Assembly (NCBI RefSeq): GCF_002261425.1
Contig: NZ_NEVJ01000001.1
Coordinates: 248,001-312,000, forward strand
DNA: 64,000 nucleotides
Source: Bordetella genomosp. 9
Lineage (GTDB): Bacteria > Pseudomonadota > Gammaproteobacteria > Burkholderiales > Burkholderiaceae_B
Reading direction: 5' to 3'
Positions within the stretch are counted from its first letter, which is position 1, and each line of letters starts with the position of its first letter. The translations under genes were made by a program, and so were the position numbers. Below, piece by piece: positions 16,713-25,345 of this stretch. The notes below the pieces were generated by a model. It saw nothing but the letters and a program-made list of their open reading frames with translations, had not been told where the DNA came from and made no database searches.

Positions 16713-17621
16713 ATGTCGCGCTGCGGCCGGTATTGGCGTAGTCATGTCAGAAGATTGAGGGCCGTGCTGGCGTCGCCCGCGCTTATCGCGCTGGTGGCGT
16801 GTTCGCCCTTGAAGGTATTGAATGCTTTCGTGCCGGACAACGACGGCGTTCGCGTGATCGCCAATATGCACTACGGAACCGACCCGCGCCAGTCCATGGA
16901 CGTGTATGTGCCGCGGGACGTCGCGGCGCCGCCCGTGGTGGTTTTCTTCTACGGCGGGAGCTGGTCCGGCGGGTCGCGCGCCCAGTATCGATTCGTCGGC
17001 GATGCCCTGGCCACGCGCGGCATACTGGCGGTGGTGGCCGACTACCGTGTCTATCCCCTGGTGACCTATCCCGCCTTTGTCGAAGACGCGGCTGCCGTCG
17101 TCGCATGGACCCTGCGCAATATCTCCACCTACGGCGGCGACCCGCGCCGTGTGTTCGTGGCGGGACACAGCGCGGGCGCCTACAACGCCGCCATGGTGGC
17201 GCTGGACCCGCGCTGGCTGGGCAAGGCAGGGGCGACGCCCGCCATGCTGGCCGGCTGGATAGGCATCGCGGGCCCATACGACTTCCTGCCTATCGTCGAC
17301 GAGGACATCAAGCCGATTTTCGCTTTTCCGAACACGCCCCCGGATTCGCAGCCGCTGGCGTACGTATCGCCGTCGGCGCCGCCGACGCTATTGATCGCGG
17401 GGACGTCGGATCGTGTGGTGGACCCGGTCCGCAACACCGATCGGCTGGCGGACGCCCTGCGGGCGGCCCACGTGCCTGTGCTGCTGAAACGCTACACGCG
17501 GGTGGGACACGGATTGGCGGTCGGCGCCTTCGCGTGGCCGCTGCGCTGGACAGCCCCCGTGCTGGAGGACGTCACGGATTTCGTGAAGACCACGCCGGCC
17601 GGGCACGGGGCCGGTTCCTGA
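16713..17621 (+). CDS. Alpha/beta-hydrolase esterase, predicted lipoprotein
   Basis: GGAGGG 5 bases before the ATG fixes the start. The 302 residues begin with a signal peptide ending in a lipobox (LIALVACSPLK). The hydrolase core has the oxyanion segment VVFFYGGSWSGG and the nucleophile elbow VAGHSAGAYNA. The acid is in GTSDRVVDPVRN and the His in RVGHGLAVG. It resembles the BD-FAE/carboxylesterase branch acting on short acyl or feruloyl esters. The predicted location is the periplasmic or outer face of a membrane. It lies 273 bases downstream of the anti-sigma gene and may or may not belong to that regulon. Confidence 0.87.
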   Translation: MSRCGRYWRSHVRRLRAVLASPALIALVACSPLKVLNAFVPDNDGVRVIANMHYGTDPRQSMDVYVPRDVAAPPVVVFFYGGSWSGGSRAQYRFVGDALATRGILAVVADYRVYPLVTYPAFVEDAAAVVAWTLRNISTYGGDPRRVFVAGHSAGAYNAAMVALDPRWLGKAGATPAMLAGWIGIAGPYDFLPIVDEDIKPIFAFPNTPPDSQPLAYVSPSAPPTLLIAGTSDRVVDPVRNTDRLADALRAAHVPVLLKRYTRVGHGLAVGAFAWPLRWTAPVLEDVTDFVKTTPAGHGAGS

Positions 17622-17656
17622 CGCCTCTTGCTTCAAGCCGTACTTCAAACCACGAT

Positions 17657-18655
17657 TCAAACGGCGGCATTCGAAGGCCCGCCGGCCGCGCCGCCAGACG
17701 CGCAGTGATCGAGAATCCAGCCGGACACCTCGGCGGCGATCTCGTCGCTGTTGTCGTCCATCATCATCATGTGGGAATTCCCGCGCACGCCCCTTTGCGC
17801 CAGCAGCCAGCGGCTGACCTTCCCGCCGTGGCCGGCGAGCCGATCGCCATAGGCATTACCCGCGGCCACCAGGTCGCGCCACAGTGGGGTGGCATCCAGG
17901 AAGTCCCCGTAGACGAACAGGAAAGGCTTGCCGTCCACGGCAGCCGCGTCGACGTGCTCCGAGAAGCCGGACGGCTCGATGCCGATCACCGCGCGTACAT
18001 CTTCAGGACAACGCTGCAGGGCGCGCCACGCGACCTCGCCGCCGTGGCTGTGCGCCATCACGATGCACGGACCCACCCGCTCCAGCACCGCGCAGAAGGC
18101 ATCCAGCGCGATGTCGTTGTTGCCCAGCCAGCGCGGCACGGCATGCTGGATCAACGTTTCCATGGCCTGCGTCGGGAAGCGTTGCCCCGGGAAAGGCTTG
18201 CGCTGCGCATAGTCGGCCGCGGCGCCGAAGCGGAACAGGGACCAGGATTCCTCCGCATTGCGGATGATCGGCGGCTCCGGCCATACGCTGGCGAACGGCA
18301 CCCAGCCGGCGCGTCCGCGCTCGACGTTGTCGACCACGTAGACCGCATGGCCCAGCCGCAGCAAGGCCTGCAGCCAGCCTGTGCGCCCGTCCGGCGTCTG
18401 CTCCCACATCGCACCGGTCATGCCGCCGCCATGCAGCAGCACCAACGGCAAGGGCTGGCTCAATTGCGCGGGAATGAAGTACTGCACGTACGCATGTTCG
18501 ATGTGATAGCGGCCATTGGGGTCGTAGGTCAGCGACGCGGTGCGAGTGAAGGCGATGGTCCGCACAGGCTCGCCCGTGACGCTCAGAGGCCGGCCCCCGG
18601 CATAAAAGCTGCCGAAGTCGCGCAGCGGGATCGCCGGCTTGCCAGTCGCCGGCAT
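17657..18655 (-). CDS. Alpha/beta-hydrolase, cytoplasmic
   Basis: The ATG at 18655 shares its A with the stop of the upstream substrate-binding-protein gene (TGATG), so translation is coupled. The 332 residues have an LPLVLLHGGGMTGAMWEQTPDGR oxyanion segment and the nucleophile elbow VMAHSHGGEVAW. A late GNSHMMMMDDNSDEIA supplies the His. The elbow is A-H-S-H-G, a small variant of GxSxG. No signal peptide is seen. It lies in an operon with an SDR and an amide/amino-acid-type binding protein, suggesting use of an imported ester or lactone (inference). Confidence 0.87.
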   Translation of the reverse strand: MPATGKPAIPLRDFGSFYAGGRPLSVTGEPVRTIAFTRTASLTYDPNGRYHIEHAYVQYFIPAQLSQPLPLVLLHGGGMTGAMWEQTPDGRTGWLQALLRLGHAVYVVDNVERGRAGWVPFASVWPEPPIIRNAEESWSLFRFGAAADYAQRKPFPGQRFPTQAMETLIQHAVPRWLGNNDIALDAFCAVLERVGPCIVMAHSHGGEVAWRALQRCPEDVRAVIGIEPSGFSEHVDAAAVDGKPFLFVYGDFLDATPLWRDLVAAGNAYGDRLAGHGGKVSRWLLAQRGVRGNSHMMMMDDNSDEIAAEVSGWILDHCASGGAAGGPSNAAV

Positions 18656-19887
18656 CACTTGCGGACCACCGGACACTGGCTGTCGGCAAGCGGCCATGCC
18701 AGCGAGTCGCCGGGAATCCGCCGCACGATGTTGTAGAAGTCCCAGGGCTGCGTGGACTGCGCGGGGGGCTTGACCTGGGCCAGCAGCATGTCGCGCACGA
18801 CCAGGCCGTCGTCCCGGATACGCGCGTTCATGCTGAAAGCGTCATCGATGGGCATTTGCTTCATCTTGCGCATCACGGCGTCCGAATCGGTCGTGCCGGC
18901 AGCCTTGACGGCTTGCAGGTAGTGCCGGACCGAGCCATAGACGCCCGCCTGCAGGAAGGTTGGAGGATGTCCCACCCGCGCCTGGAACTTGGTGCTGAAG
19001 GCGCGCGTACCGTCGTTCTGGTTCCAGTAGAACGGCATGGTCAGGTACGTTCCCTGCGCGGCTGGCAGGCCCAGGCTGTTGACGTCCGTATCGAGCAGCA
19101 GCATGGCCGCCAGCTTCTGGCCGCCTTGCACGATGCCGAACTCCGCTGCCTGCTTGATCGCGCTGATGGTGTCTCCACCGGCATTGGCCAATGCAACGAC
19201 CTGCGCCCGCGATGATTGCGCCTGCAACAGGAACGAAGCGAAATCCGAAGCGTTCAGCGGATGGTAGACCGTACCGACCACCTTGCCGCCATTGGCGTTC
19301 ACCACGCTGGATGTATCGGCCGCCAGCTGCTTCCCGAAGGCGTAGTCGGAGGCCAGGATGAACCAGCTCTTGAGTCCTTCCTGCACCACCGCGCTGGCCG
19401 TGCCGCGCGCCAGCGCATACGTCGTATAAGTCCACTGCACCGTGTAGGGAGAACATTGGGCCTGGGTGACGGCTGTCGTGCCGGCGCTGGAAATCAGCAA
19501 GAGCTTTTTCTTCTGGGCCGCCAGCGCCTGGACGGCCAGCGCCACGGCGGAATTGGGCACGTCCACGATTACGTCCACACCCTGCGTGTCGTACCAGGTG
19601 CGGGCAATGCTGCTGCCCACGTCCGGCTTGTGCTGATGGTCGGCGTAGACCAGGGTGACGGGTTTGCCGAGCAGCGTGCCGCCGGTTTCCTCGATGGCCA
19701 TGCGCGCGGCTTCGACCGAGCCCTTGCCGGTGGCGTCGGCCGTGACGCCAGCCATATCCGTGAGCACGCCGATCTTGATGCCCTGGCTGTCATCCGCGCT
19801 GGCGGTGCCGACGCATAGCGTCGCGGCGGCCAGCGCGAGCGCGTGCCAAAGTTTGCCGGGTTGTCCTTGTTTTTTCCCGATCTTCAC
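18655..19887 (-). CDS. ABC-type periplasmic binding protein, branched-chain amino acid/amide type
   Basis: The start is the GTG at 19887, preceded by AGGAGGAG; the upstream ATG frame is not supported. The 410 residues begin with a signal peptide (LWHALALAAATLCVGTASA). The type-I binding fold follows: IKIGVLTDMAGVTADATGKGSVEAARMAIEETGG, VDVIVDVPNSAVALAVQALAAQKK and SWFILASDYAFGKQLAADTS. These are Leu/Ile/Val- or urea-type receptors, but no permease or ATPase genes are nearby, so it is an orphan. The gene is 25 bases downstream of an SDR and coupled to the following hydrolase. Confidence 0.92.
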   Translation of the reverse strand: MKIGKKQGQPGKLWHALALAAATLCVGTASADDSQGIKIGVLTDMAGVTADATGKGSVEAARMAIEETGGTLLGKPVTLVYADHQHKPDVGSSIARTWYDTQGVDVIVDVPNSAVALAVQALAAQKKKLLLISSAGTTAVTQAQCSPYTVQWTYTTYALARGTASAVVQEGLKSWFILASDYAFGKQLAADTSSVVNANGGKVVGTVYHPLNASDFASFLLQAQSSRAQVVALANAGGDTISAIKQAAEFGIVQGGQKLAAMLLLDTDVNSLGLPAAQGTYLTMPFYWNQNDGTRAFSTKFQARVGHPPTFLQAGVYGSVRHYLQAVKAAGTTDSDAVMRKMKQMPIDDAFSMNARIRDDGLVVRDMLLAQVKPPAQSTQPWDFYNIVRRIPGDSLAWPLADSQCPVVRK

Positions 19888-19912
19888 GTTCGAATCTCCT
19901 CCTGGTTGTTTT

Positions 19913-20701
19913 CTAGAACGCGCTCCTGACGACGCCACCATCGACACGAAGCGCCGCGCCTGTCGTTGCCGATGCGGCAGGCGAGCAGACGTAGGCCACC
20001 ATGTTCGCGACTTCCTCCGGAGTGATGAAGCGCTTCAACAGGGAGCTGGGGCGCGCCTGTTCGAAGAATGTCTTCTGGAAGGATTCGAACGATGCCCCGC
20101 CGGACAGCTTCTCGACGAACTCGCTGACGCCCTCCGATTTCGTGGGACCCGGCAGCACGGAATTGACGGTGACCCCGGTTCCGGCGCAAGACTCCGCCAA
20201 CCCGCGCGAGATCGCGAGCTGCGCCGTCTTGGTCATGCCGTAGTGGATCATCTCGACCGGGATCTGGATGCCGCTCTCGCTGCTGATAAAGACGATACGC
20301 CCCCAATCGCGCTGCTTCATGCCCGGCAGGTAAGCGCGACACAGACGAACGCCGGACATGACGTTCACGTCGTAGAAGCGTTGCCAGTCGGCGTCGGGGA
20401 TCTCTTCGAACGGCTTGGGGTCGAAGATGCCGAGGTTATTCACCAGGATATCGACGTCGGGATGGTTGCTGACCAGTCGCGCGATGTCATCGGGCTTGGA
20501 AAGGTCGCCGGCGAAGCCGGTGAGCTGGGCCGAGGGCACATCCGCTTTCAGCCGGCCGATGGCGTCGGCCACCGAAGCCTCGGTGCGGCCATTGACGATG
20601 ACATGCGCGCCTTCGCGCGCCAGGGCCGTCGCGATCGCAAAACCAATACCCTTGGTCGACCCGCTGACCAGGGCGCGTTTGTCTTTGAGTTGATAGTCCA
20701 T
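19913..20701 (-). CDS. Short-chain dehydrogenase/reductase
   Basis: The 262 residues have the classical SDR core: SGSTKGIGFAIA (NAD(P) binding, residues 13-24), VDILVNNLGI, the catalytic Ser in ISSESGIQ and the Tyr/Lys in HYGMTKTA. The late SVLPGPT and C-terminal LRVDGGVV are also typical. It is the first gene of a three-gene minus-strand operon with the binding protein and hydrolase. The substrate is unknown. Confidence 0.93.
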   Translation of the reverse strand: MDYQLKDKRALVSGSTKGIGFAIATALAREGAHVIVNGRTEASVADAIGRLKADVPSAQLTGFAGDLSKPDDIARLVSNHPDVDILVNNLGIFDPKPFEEIPDADWQRFYDVNVMSGVRLCRAYLPGMKQRDWGRIVFISSESGIQIPVEMIHYGMTKTAQLAISRGLAESCAGTGVTVNSVLPGPTKSEGVSEFVEKLSGGASFESFQKTFFEQARPSSLLKRFITPEEVANMVAYVCSPAASATTGAALRVDGGVVRSAF

Positions 20702-20826
20702 GTCTGACCTCGGAAGAGTGTCGGCCTGAAGGGGCCGGGATCCATCGTAGTCCCGGATCGCCTCGGCCAGCTAGCCCGGCGATAACCCTCATCCACCAAT
20801 GGGCTTTTCGGGGCGATACCGATCGA

Positions 20827-21456
20827 TCACTTCGCCGCGCGCCACACGCTTGCCAGCCAAGGCTGTTGGTCCCTGGGCAGGCCGGCAGGGCGGTAATAGT
20901 GCGTGATTTCGGTGAAGCCGGCCCGTTCTACATAGCCGCGCCACGTATCGATGTCGTGATACGCCCCGTAGCGGCCGCGATTCCAGCCCTCCTCGTTGGA
21001 ACCGCGGGGGTTGGATGTAAACAGCACTCCACCCGCTTTCAAGGCGGCACGCAGATCGGCCAGTACGCGCGGCAGCTCCTGGCTTGGCACATGGAACAAC
21101 GACGCGTTGGCGTAGATGCCGTCGAAGGACGCGGCGGGCAGATCGAGCGCCAGGAAGTCCTGGTGCCATACTTCGCAGCCTGAATCCTCACGCGCCATCT
21201 CCACGAAACGGCTTGTGCCATCCAGCCCGATGGCCTGATGTCCGCGCGCGGCGAAGACCCGCAGATCCCGTCCCGGGCCGCAGCCGAAATCCAGGATGCG
21301 GTAGGGGGGCGGGCCCTGGATATTGTCCAGCAGCGCAGCGATGTTCTGGCTGACGTCGTGATCGAGCGTACCGATGCGGAACTCCTCGGCGCGGTCTTCG
21401 TAGTGGCGCAGCGTCCGCTGTGAGATCTGGTTCAGGTCTTCGGGGTTCAGGAGCAT
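20827..21456 (-). CDS. SAM-dependent class I methyltransferase
   Basis: The 209 residues carry motif I ILDFGCGPGRDLRVFAARGH (about residues 54-73), the acidic GLDGTSRFVEMA loop, and motif III/IV-like ASFDGIYANASLFHVPSQELPRVLADLRAALKAGGVLF. It is cytosolic. It is 35 bases downstream of the LysR-Bug fusion gene on the same strand and probably co-transcribed. The acceptor is unknown; close types include small-molecule and thiol methyltransferases. Confidence 0.9.
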   Translation of the reverse strand: MLLNPEDLNQISQRTLRHYEDRAEEFRIGTLDHDVSQNIAALLDNIQGPPPYRILDFGCGPGRDLRVFAARGHQAIGLDGTSRFVEMAREDSGCEVWHQDFLALDLPAASFDGIYANASLFHVPSQELPRVLADLRAALKAGGVLFTSNPRGSNEEGWNRGRYGAYHDIDTWRGYVERAGFTEITHYYRPAGLPRDQQPWLASVWRAAK

Positions 21457-21491
21457 GTCGTCCTTGGTCTTTTGCGGGCTCTGGTGGTCGT

Positions 21492-23387
21492 CTATGTGGC
21501 GGTTGCGCCCAAGGCATCTGTATCCTCTGACGCCAAAGGCTTGAATCGGGTTATGTGACTGGCCAGGAACGCGCGGAATTCCTGCGGATTGGACGTCACA
21601 ACCTGGACGCCCTCTTTACCATAGCGTTTCACGAGGTCGGGAGACTGAAGCGCGGCGCTGACTTTCTTATTGATGGTCTCGATGGCTACACGGGGGGTGC
21701 CCGCCGGCGCGAGCAGGCCGTAGAACTGCGAGACTTCGAATCCCGGCAGCCCGCTTTCCGCCACCGTCGGCAAATCGGGGGAGTTGTCCATGCGCTGCAA
21801 ACTGGTGACTGCTATGGCGCGCAGTTTCCCGGACTTGATGTATGGCTGGGCCTCGAACCGCGTCGCAAACACCATGTCGACTTGCCCCGACAGGACGGCG
21901 GCCACCGCGGGGCCTCCGCCCGTATAAGGAACATGCAGAAGGCGCGCGTGGCCCCGTGAGGCCAGCAACAGGCCCGCCAGCGCCTGCATGCTGCCCACGC
22001 CGGCAGAACTGAACACCAGCCCGTCCTTGTTCTGGTTCGAGAGCTTGATGACGTCCGCGATGGTGCGAACCGGCACGTTTGGGTTCACGACCAATACGTA
22101 TGGCGTAGAAGTCATCTGCCCGACCGGCTCGAAATCCTTCAGCAGGTCGTACGGCTGGACTGTGCGCGTGGCCTGCAAGGCGGCGTGGCTGGCCGTGCAC
22201 AGCACGACTGTGTATCCATCGGGACGAGATGTTTTCGCCGCCGCCAGGCCGACGGCGCCCGTTCCGCCGGCTCGATTGTCGACGAATACATCATGCCCCC
22301 ACAGGGCCTGCAACGTGGGCAGCATCATGCGCATGCAGATATCGGCGCCGCCACCGGAAGCCATGGGTACGATCAGGCGTAATTCCCTGTCCGGGAACCG
22401 GGTCGCGGACGTCGAGCGGTTTGAACTTTCCGTCACGGCGGTGTCGACTGCTGCGACGGTGATCGGTGTCGCCGCGTCTGCGTCATTCTGCAGGTCGCGC
22501 GCGGCTGAGGTACAGAGCACCTCTACCAGGTCGTCGCTGAAGCTGTTGCCCAGGATGCGCGGGTTCCTGCATATGCGCAAATCCCTGATGGCCCAAGGAT
22601 CGGACAACTTCACCACCGCAAGCGTCTGCAGATCGCTGGACACCACGGTCGAGCGGGGAATCACGCCGACACCGGCTCCCGCGGCCACCAGTTGGGCGAT
22701 CGCGCGGTAGCCCGATACCTGCACCCGCACGTCGAGCACGGCGCCCAGCTTGGCCGCATGGCTGATCAGGTAGGTATGAAGCGCATTACCGTGCGCCAGG
22801 CAGATGAACGGCTCCGACAGGCAGCTGACGAAGGGAACCTCTTTGCGCTGTCCCAGGTCATGGTCGCGCGGCACCAGCAGGACGAGCTCGTCCTGGCGAT
22901 AGGGCAGGTACTCCAGGTCGGGATGCTCGGTCTCGAACGCCACGATGCCCAGCGGCGCTCTACCGGCGGCGACAGCCGCCACGATGTCCGCGCTTGGCCG
23001 TTCTTCCAATGTGACGCGCGTGCTCGGATTGCGCTTGAAGAACACGGCCAGGTCGTCCGGCAGGAAGCTCATCGCGTTGTCGCTGGCGAACAGCGTAACG
23101 TTGCCTGTGATGCCGCGCGCGTAGGGCAGCAGGTCGACGTGCATCTGGTCCAACTGCGCGAAGCATTTCTTCGCATGCTCGACCAGGATCCGTCCGGCGG
23201 GTGTCAATGCAACGCCGCGCGCTTCGCGCACCAGCAGGCGCGCGCCGATGGCTTCTTCCAGGCCCTTCAGCCTTACGCTGACGGACGAGGGCGCCAGATT
23301 GCAGCGCATGGCACCACGCGACAGATTGTTTTCTTCGGCTACTGCCAGCAAGACCTGCAAGTCCACCAGATCGTAGTATCTGTTCAT
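21492..23387 (-). CDS. LysR regulator fused to a Bug/TctC solute-binding domain
   Basis: This single uninterrupted frame of 631 residues contains two complete proteins. Residues 1-65 form a LysR wHTH (NLSRGAMRCNLAPSSVSVRLKGLEEAIG). Residues 93-300 form an LTTR effector domain (FICLAHGN, VAAGAGVGVIPRSTV). After a ~33-residue Ala/Thr/Ser-rich linker, residues 335-620 form a Bug domain (LRLIVPMASGGGADICMR, RPDGYTVVLCTASHAALQ, LLHVPYTGGGPAVAAVLSGQ). The Bug part has no signal peptide, so it should be cytosolic. Its sequence is a close paralogue of the secreted Bug at 28818-29873 (shared run GHARLLHVPYTGGGPA). The architecture suggests a regulator with a second ligand domain. A recent gene fusion without function is the main alternative. 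Confidence 0.9.
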   Translation of the reverse strand: MNRYYDLVDLQVLLAVAEENNLSRGAMRCNLAPSSVSVRLKGLEEAIGARLLVREARGVALTPAGRILVEHAKKCFAQLDQMHVDLLPYARGITGNVTLFASDNAMSFLPDDLAVFFKRNPSTRVTLEERPSADIVAAVAAGRAPLGIVAFETEHPDLEYLPYRQDELVLLVPRDHDLGQRKEVPFVSCLSEPFICLAHGNALHTYLISHAAKLGAVLDVRVQVSGYRAIAQLVAAGAGVGVIPRSTVVSSDLQTLAVVKLSDPWAIRDLRICRNPRILGNSFSDDLVEVLCTSAARDLQNDADAATPITVAAVDTAVTESSNRSTSATRFPDRELRLIVPMASGGGADICMRMMLPTLQALWGHDVFVDNRAGGTGAVGLAAAKTSRPDGYTVVLCTASHAALQATRTVQPYDLLKDFEPVGQMTSTPYVLVVNPNVPVRTIADVIKLSNQNKDGLVFSSAGVGSMQALAGLLLASRGHARLLHVPYTGGGPAVAAVLSGQVDMVFATRFEAQPYIKSGKLRAIAVTSLQRMDNSPDLPTVAESGLPGFEVSQFYGLLAPAGTPRVAIETINKKVSAALQSPDLVKRYGKEGVQVVTSNPQEFRAFLASHITRFKPLASEDTDALGATAT

Positions 23388-23542
23388 TTTTTTGTGCCTT
23401 CGCTGTCTCCTTTAACGATCGATGGTAGCACCGGCGCTACTCGTTACAGGGGCGAAGCGGCACGCTGAACTCAGTGTTTTCCCTGGGCGAATCCTCTTTC
23501 CAGCCTACGCGATCGGCATGGCGATGTCCGCCTGATACCTGT

Positions 23543-24301
23543 TTACGGTACGAACGCGGCGGTCGTTCCACCATCCACCGACAGTACCGAACCGGTCATG
23601 TACGCGGAATCCGGGCCCAGCAGGAAGCGGATTACCGCGGTAACGTCCGAAGGTTCGGCGATACGCCCCAATGGCGACAAGCCGGTCACCTTGTAGTTTT
23701 CGGTGTTTTCCATCAGGCGGCGCACCAGGGGCGTATTGACCGTGGCGGGCGCAACGACATTGACCAGGATGTTTTCCGCCGCCAACTCCACCGCCAGCAC
23801 GCGGGCCAGATGGATCAAGGCCGACTTCGACGCGCCGTAGGCTCCGGCCCCGATTTTCGGCCGCAACGCAGCGCCCGACGAAACGAAAACGATCCTGGCG
23901 GCGCCCTGGCGGGCCTGGGCGAGCAATGGCTGCGCCGCGCGCGTGGCCAGCCAGGACCCTTTCGTGTTGATGTCGAACACGGCGTCGTAGTCTTTCTCGC
24001 TCATCCCTAGCAGCGGTCCGCCCCGCAGGATGCCCGCGCAGCAGACCAATGCGTCGAGCCCGCCTCTCTCGCCTATCGTCCGGAAGGCGCTGTCGATTTC
24101 CGCCGAGGACGACACATCGCACGCAATCGCCGTGTAGCGGTCGGCGCCCTCGAACTTTTCATCCAATAAGGGCGATTCCGCGACGTCGAGCCCGACCACG
24201 CTCCAGCCTTGCTGCAGCAGCTCCTTGCAGCATGCCAGGCCGATTCCTGAAGAGGCGCCTGTCACGACCGCCCGGCGCTGCGGACTTGGTTCGCTAGCCA
24301 T
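23543..24301 (-). CDS. Short-chain dehydrogenase/reductase
   Basis: The 252 residues show VVTGASSGIGLACCKE (cofactor motif), LDALVCCAGIL, the catalytic Ser in VSSGAALRPKIGAGAYGASKSA with Tyr-x3-Lys, and the C-terminal LSVDGGTTAAF. The start overlaps the 3' end of the metallo-hydrolase gene by 8 bases, so the two are co-transcribed. It probably oxidises a hydroxyl intermediate of the local catabolic route; the substrate is not predictable. Confidence 0.93.
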   Translation of the reverse strand: MASEPSPQRRAVVTGASSGIGLACCKELLQQGWSVVGLDVAESPLLDEKFEGADRYTAIACDVSSSAEIDSAFRTIGERGGLDALVCCAGILRGGPLLGMSEKDYDAVFDINTKGSWLATRAAQPLLAQARQGAARIVFVSSGAALRPKIGAGAYGASKSALIHLARVLAVELAAENILVNVVAPATVNTPLVRRLMENTENYKVTGLSPLGRIAEPSDVTAVIRFLLGPDSAYMTGSVLSVDGGTTAAFVP

Positions 24302-25118
24302 TCGAATGCCCCTTGGTTTTTCTCGGTTCCCGATCCAGGCGCACTACCCAACCGTCCAGCTCCTGGCTGAGCGGCGGATAGATTTCCATGACCCTGGGGT
24401 CGTGGCCGGCAACGATATGGTCGACCGTGTCGGCATGCTCCGACAGCTTCGCGTAGCCCGCCAACATGTCGCCCACGTTGAACACACCCGCGAACGGTCG
24501 CTGGCGTTCAAAATTTTCGTAATAGTGGGCCGCGTCGGAAGCAACGACCACCCAGCCTCGTTCGGTGCGAACGCGCACGCTTTGCAGTCCGTCCGTATGT
24601 CCGCCGACGCGGAACACTTCGACCCCAGGCGCGATTTCGCCGGCGTCGTCGTGGAAGCGGACCCGGTCCTTGTAGACCAGCCGCACCATCTCCGTTACGT
24701 CATCCACTTCGAAGGCCTTGCGTTGGCATGCGAAGCACATGTACTTGCCGGTGGCGAACGCGACTTCGGTGTCCTGCACGTGGAAGGTCGCGTTGGGAAA
24801 CTTGTCCAGGTTGCCCGCGTGGTCGTAATGCAGATGAGTGATCACCACATCGCTGACCGACTCAGGCGCAATGCCGACCTTGCGCAGGCAGTCTTCCGGC
24901 GTCATCAGGTAATCCCTGCCGCGCTTTTCGGCAACCTCGCGCGTAAACCCGGTGTCCACGAGGATGATGCGGCCGCCGCCACGAATGCTCCAGATGAAGT
25001 AATCCATGCGCAATGGCCCGTCGTGCGCATCGCCGCCCAGGAACATGTGCCCGCGGCTGCCCATGCGCGTCGCGTACTTCAAGGCCAGCAATTCATAGTT
25101 CGTCGCTTCGTTTCCCAT
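24294..25118 (-). CDS. Metallo-beta-lactamase-fold hydrolase, AHL-lactonase-like
   Basis: The 274 residues contain the metal site ITHLHYDHAGNLDKF (HxHxDH), the third His in VGGHTDG, the bridging Asp in VASDAAHYYEN and the last His in VAGHDPRVM. This is the order found in N-acyl-homoserine-lactone lactonases and related lactonases. No signal peptide. It overlaps the following SDR gene and is divergent from a Bug/PrpD operon. A lactone or ester from that pathway is a more likely substrate than a quorum signal (inference). Confidence 0.88.
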   Translation of the reverse strand: MGNEATNYELLALKYATRMGSRGHMFLGGDAHDGPLRMDYFIWSIRGGGRIILVDTGFTREVAEKRGRDYLMTPEDCLRKVGIAPESVSDVVITHLHYDHAGNLDKFPNATFHVQDTEVAFATGKYMCFACQRKAFEVDDVTEMVRLVYKDRVRFHDDAGEIAPGVEVFRVGGHTDGLQSVRVRTERGWVVVASDAAHYYENFERQRPFAGVFNVGDMLAGYAKLSEHADTVDHIVAGHDPRVMEIYPPLSQELDGWVVRLDREPRKTKGHSNG

Positions 25119-25345
25119 GGCTTTCGATCCGCTCCTCGTCTCCAGACACTGCCGAGTATCAAACCACCGCTTCGGCCGAACAAGTTTGCGTTTTCGAAGG
25201 GAACGTTAGCCGCTGACGAACATGCGCGAGCATTCAAATTTTGCAATTCGAGCCATGCGAAATGACGAACGCTCGCTTGCCGTTGCAGTGTCAGAATCCA
25301 GACGCGGCGACAACGATCGCCATGAAAAAAAATCGAGGAGGAGAC
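25119..25345. promoter_or_regulatory. Divergent promoter region between metallo-hydrolase/SDR and Bug/PrpD operons
   Basis: This 227-base spacer has a local AT-rich core around 25233-25250 (ATTC-AAATTTTG-CAAT), an imperfect dyad that could be an LTTR site. A long purine-rich Shine-Dalgarno AGGAGGAG precedes the Bug start. The nearby LysR-Bug fusion is the obvious candidate regulator, but no direct link is visible. Confidence 0.4.

Noticed and set aside
16483..16758. 91-codon frame between anti-sigma and esterase genes
   Set aside because: It overlaps the well-supported esterase start and has no recognisable domain or ribosome-binding site.
16799..18736. 645-codon open frame covering the esterase gene and antisense to the next hydrolase
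   Set aside because: It crosses two genuine genes in other frames; its arginine/alanine-rich translation has no fold signature.
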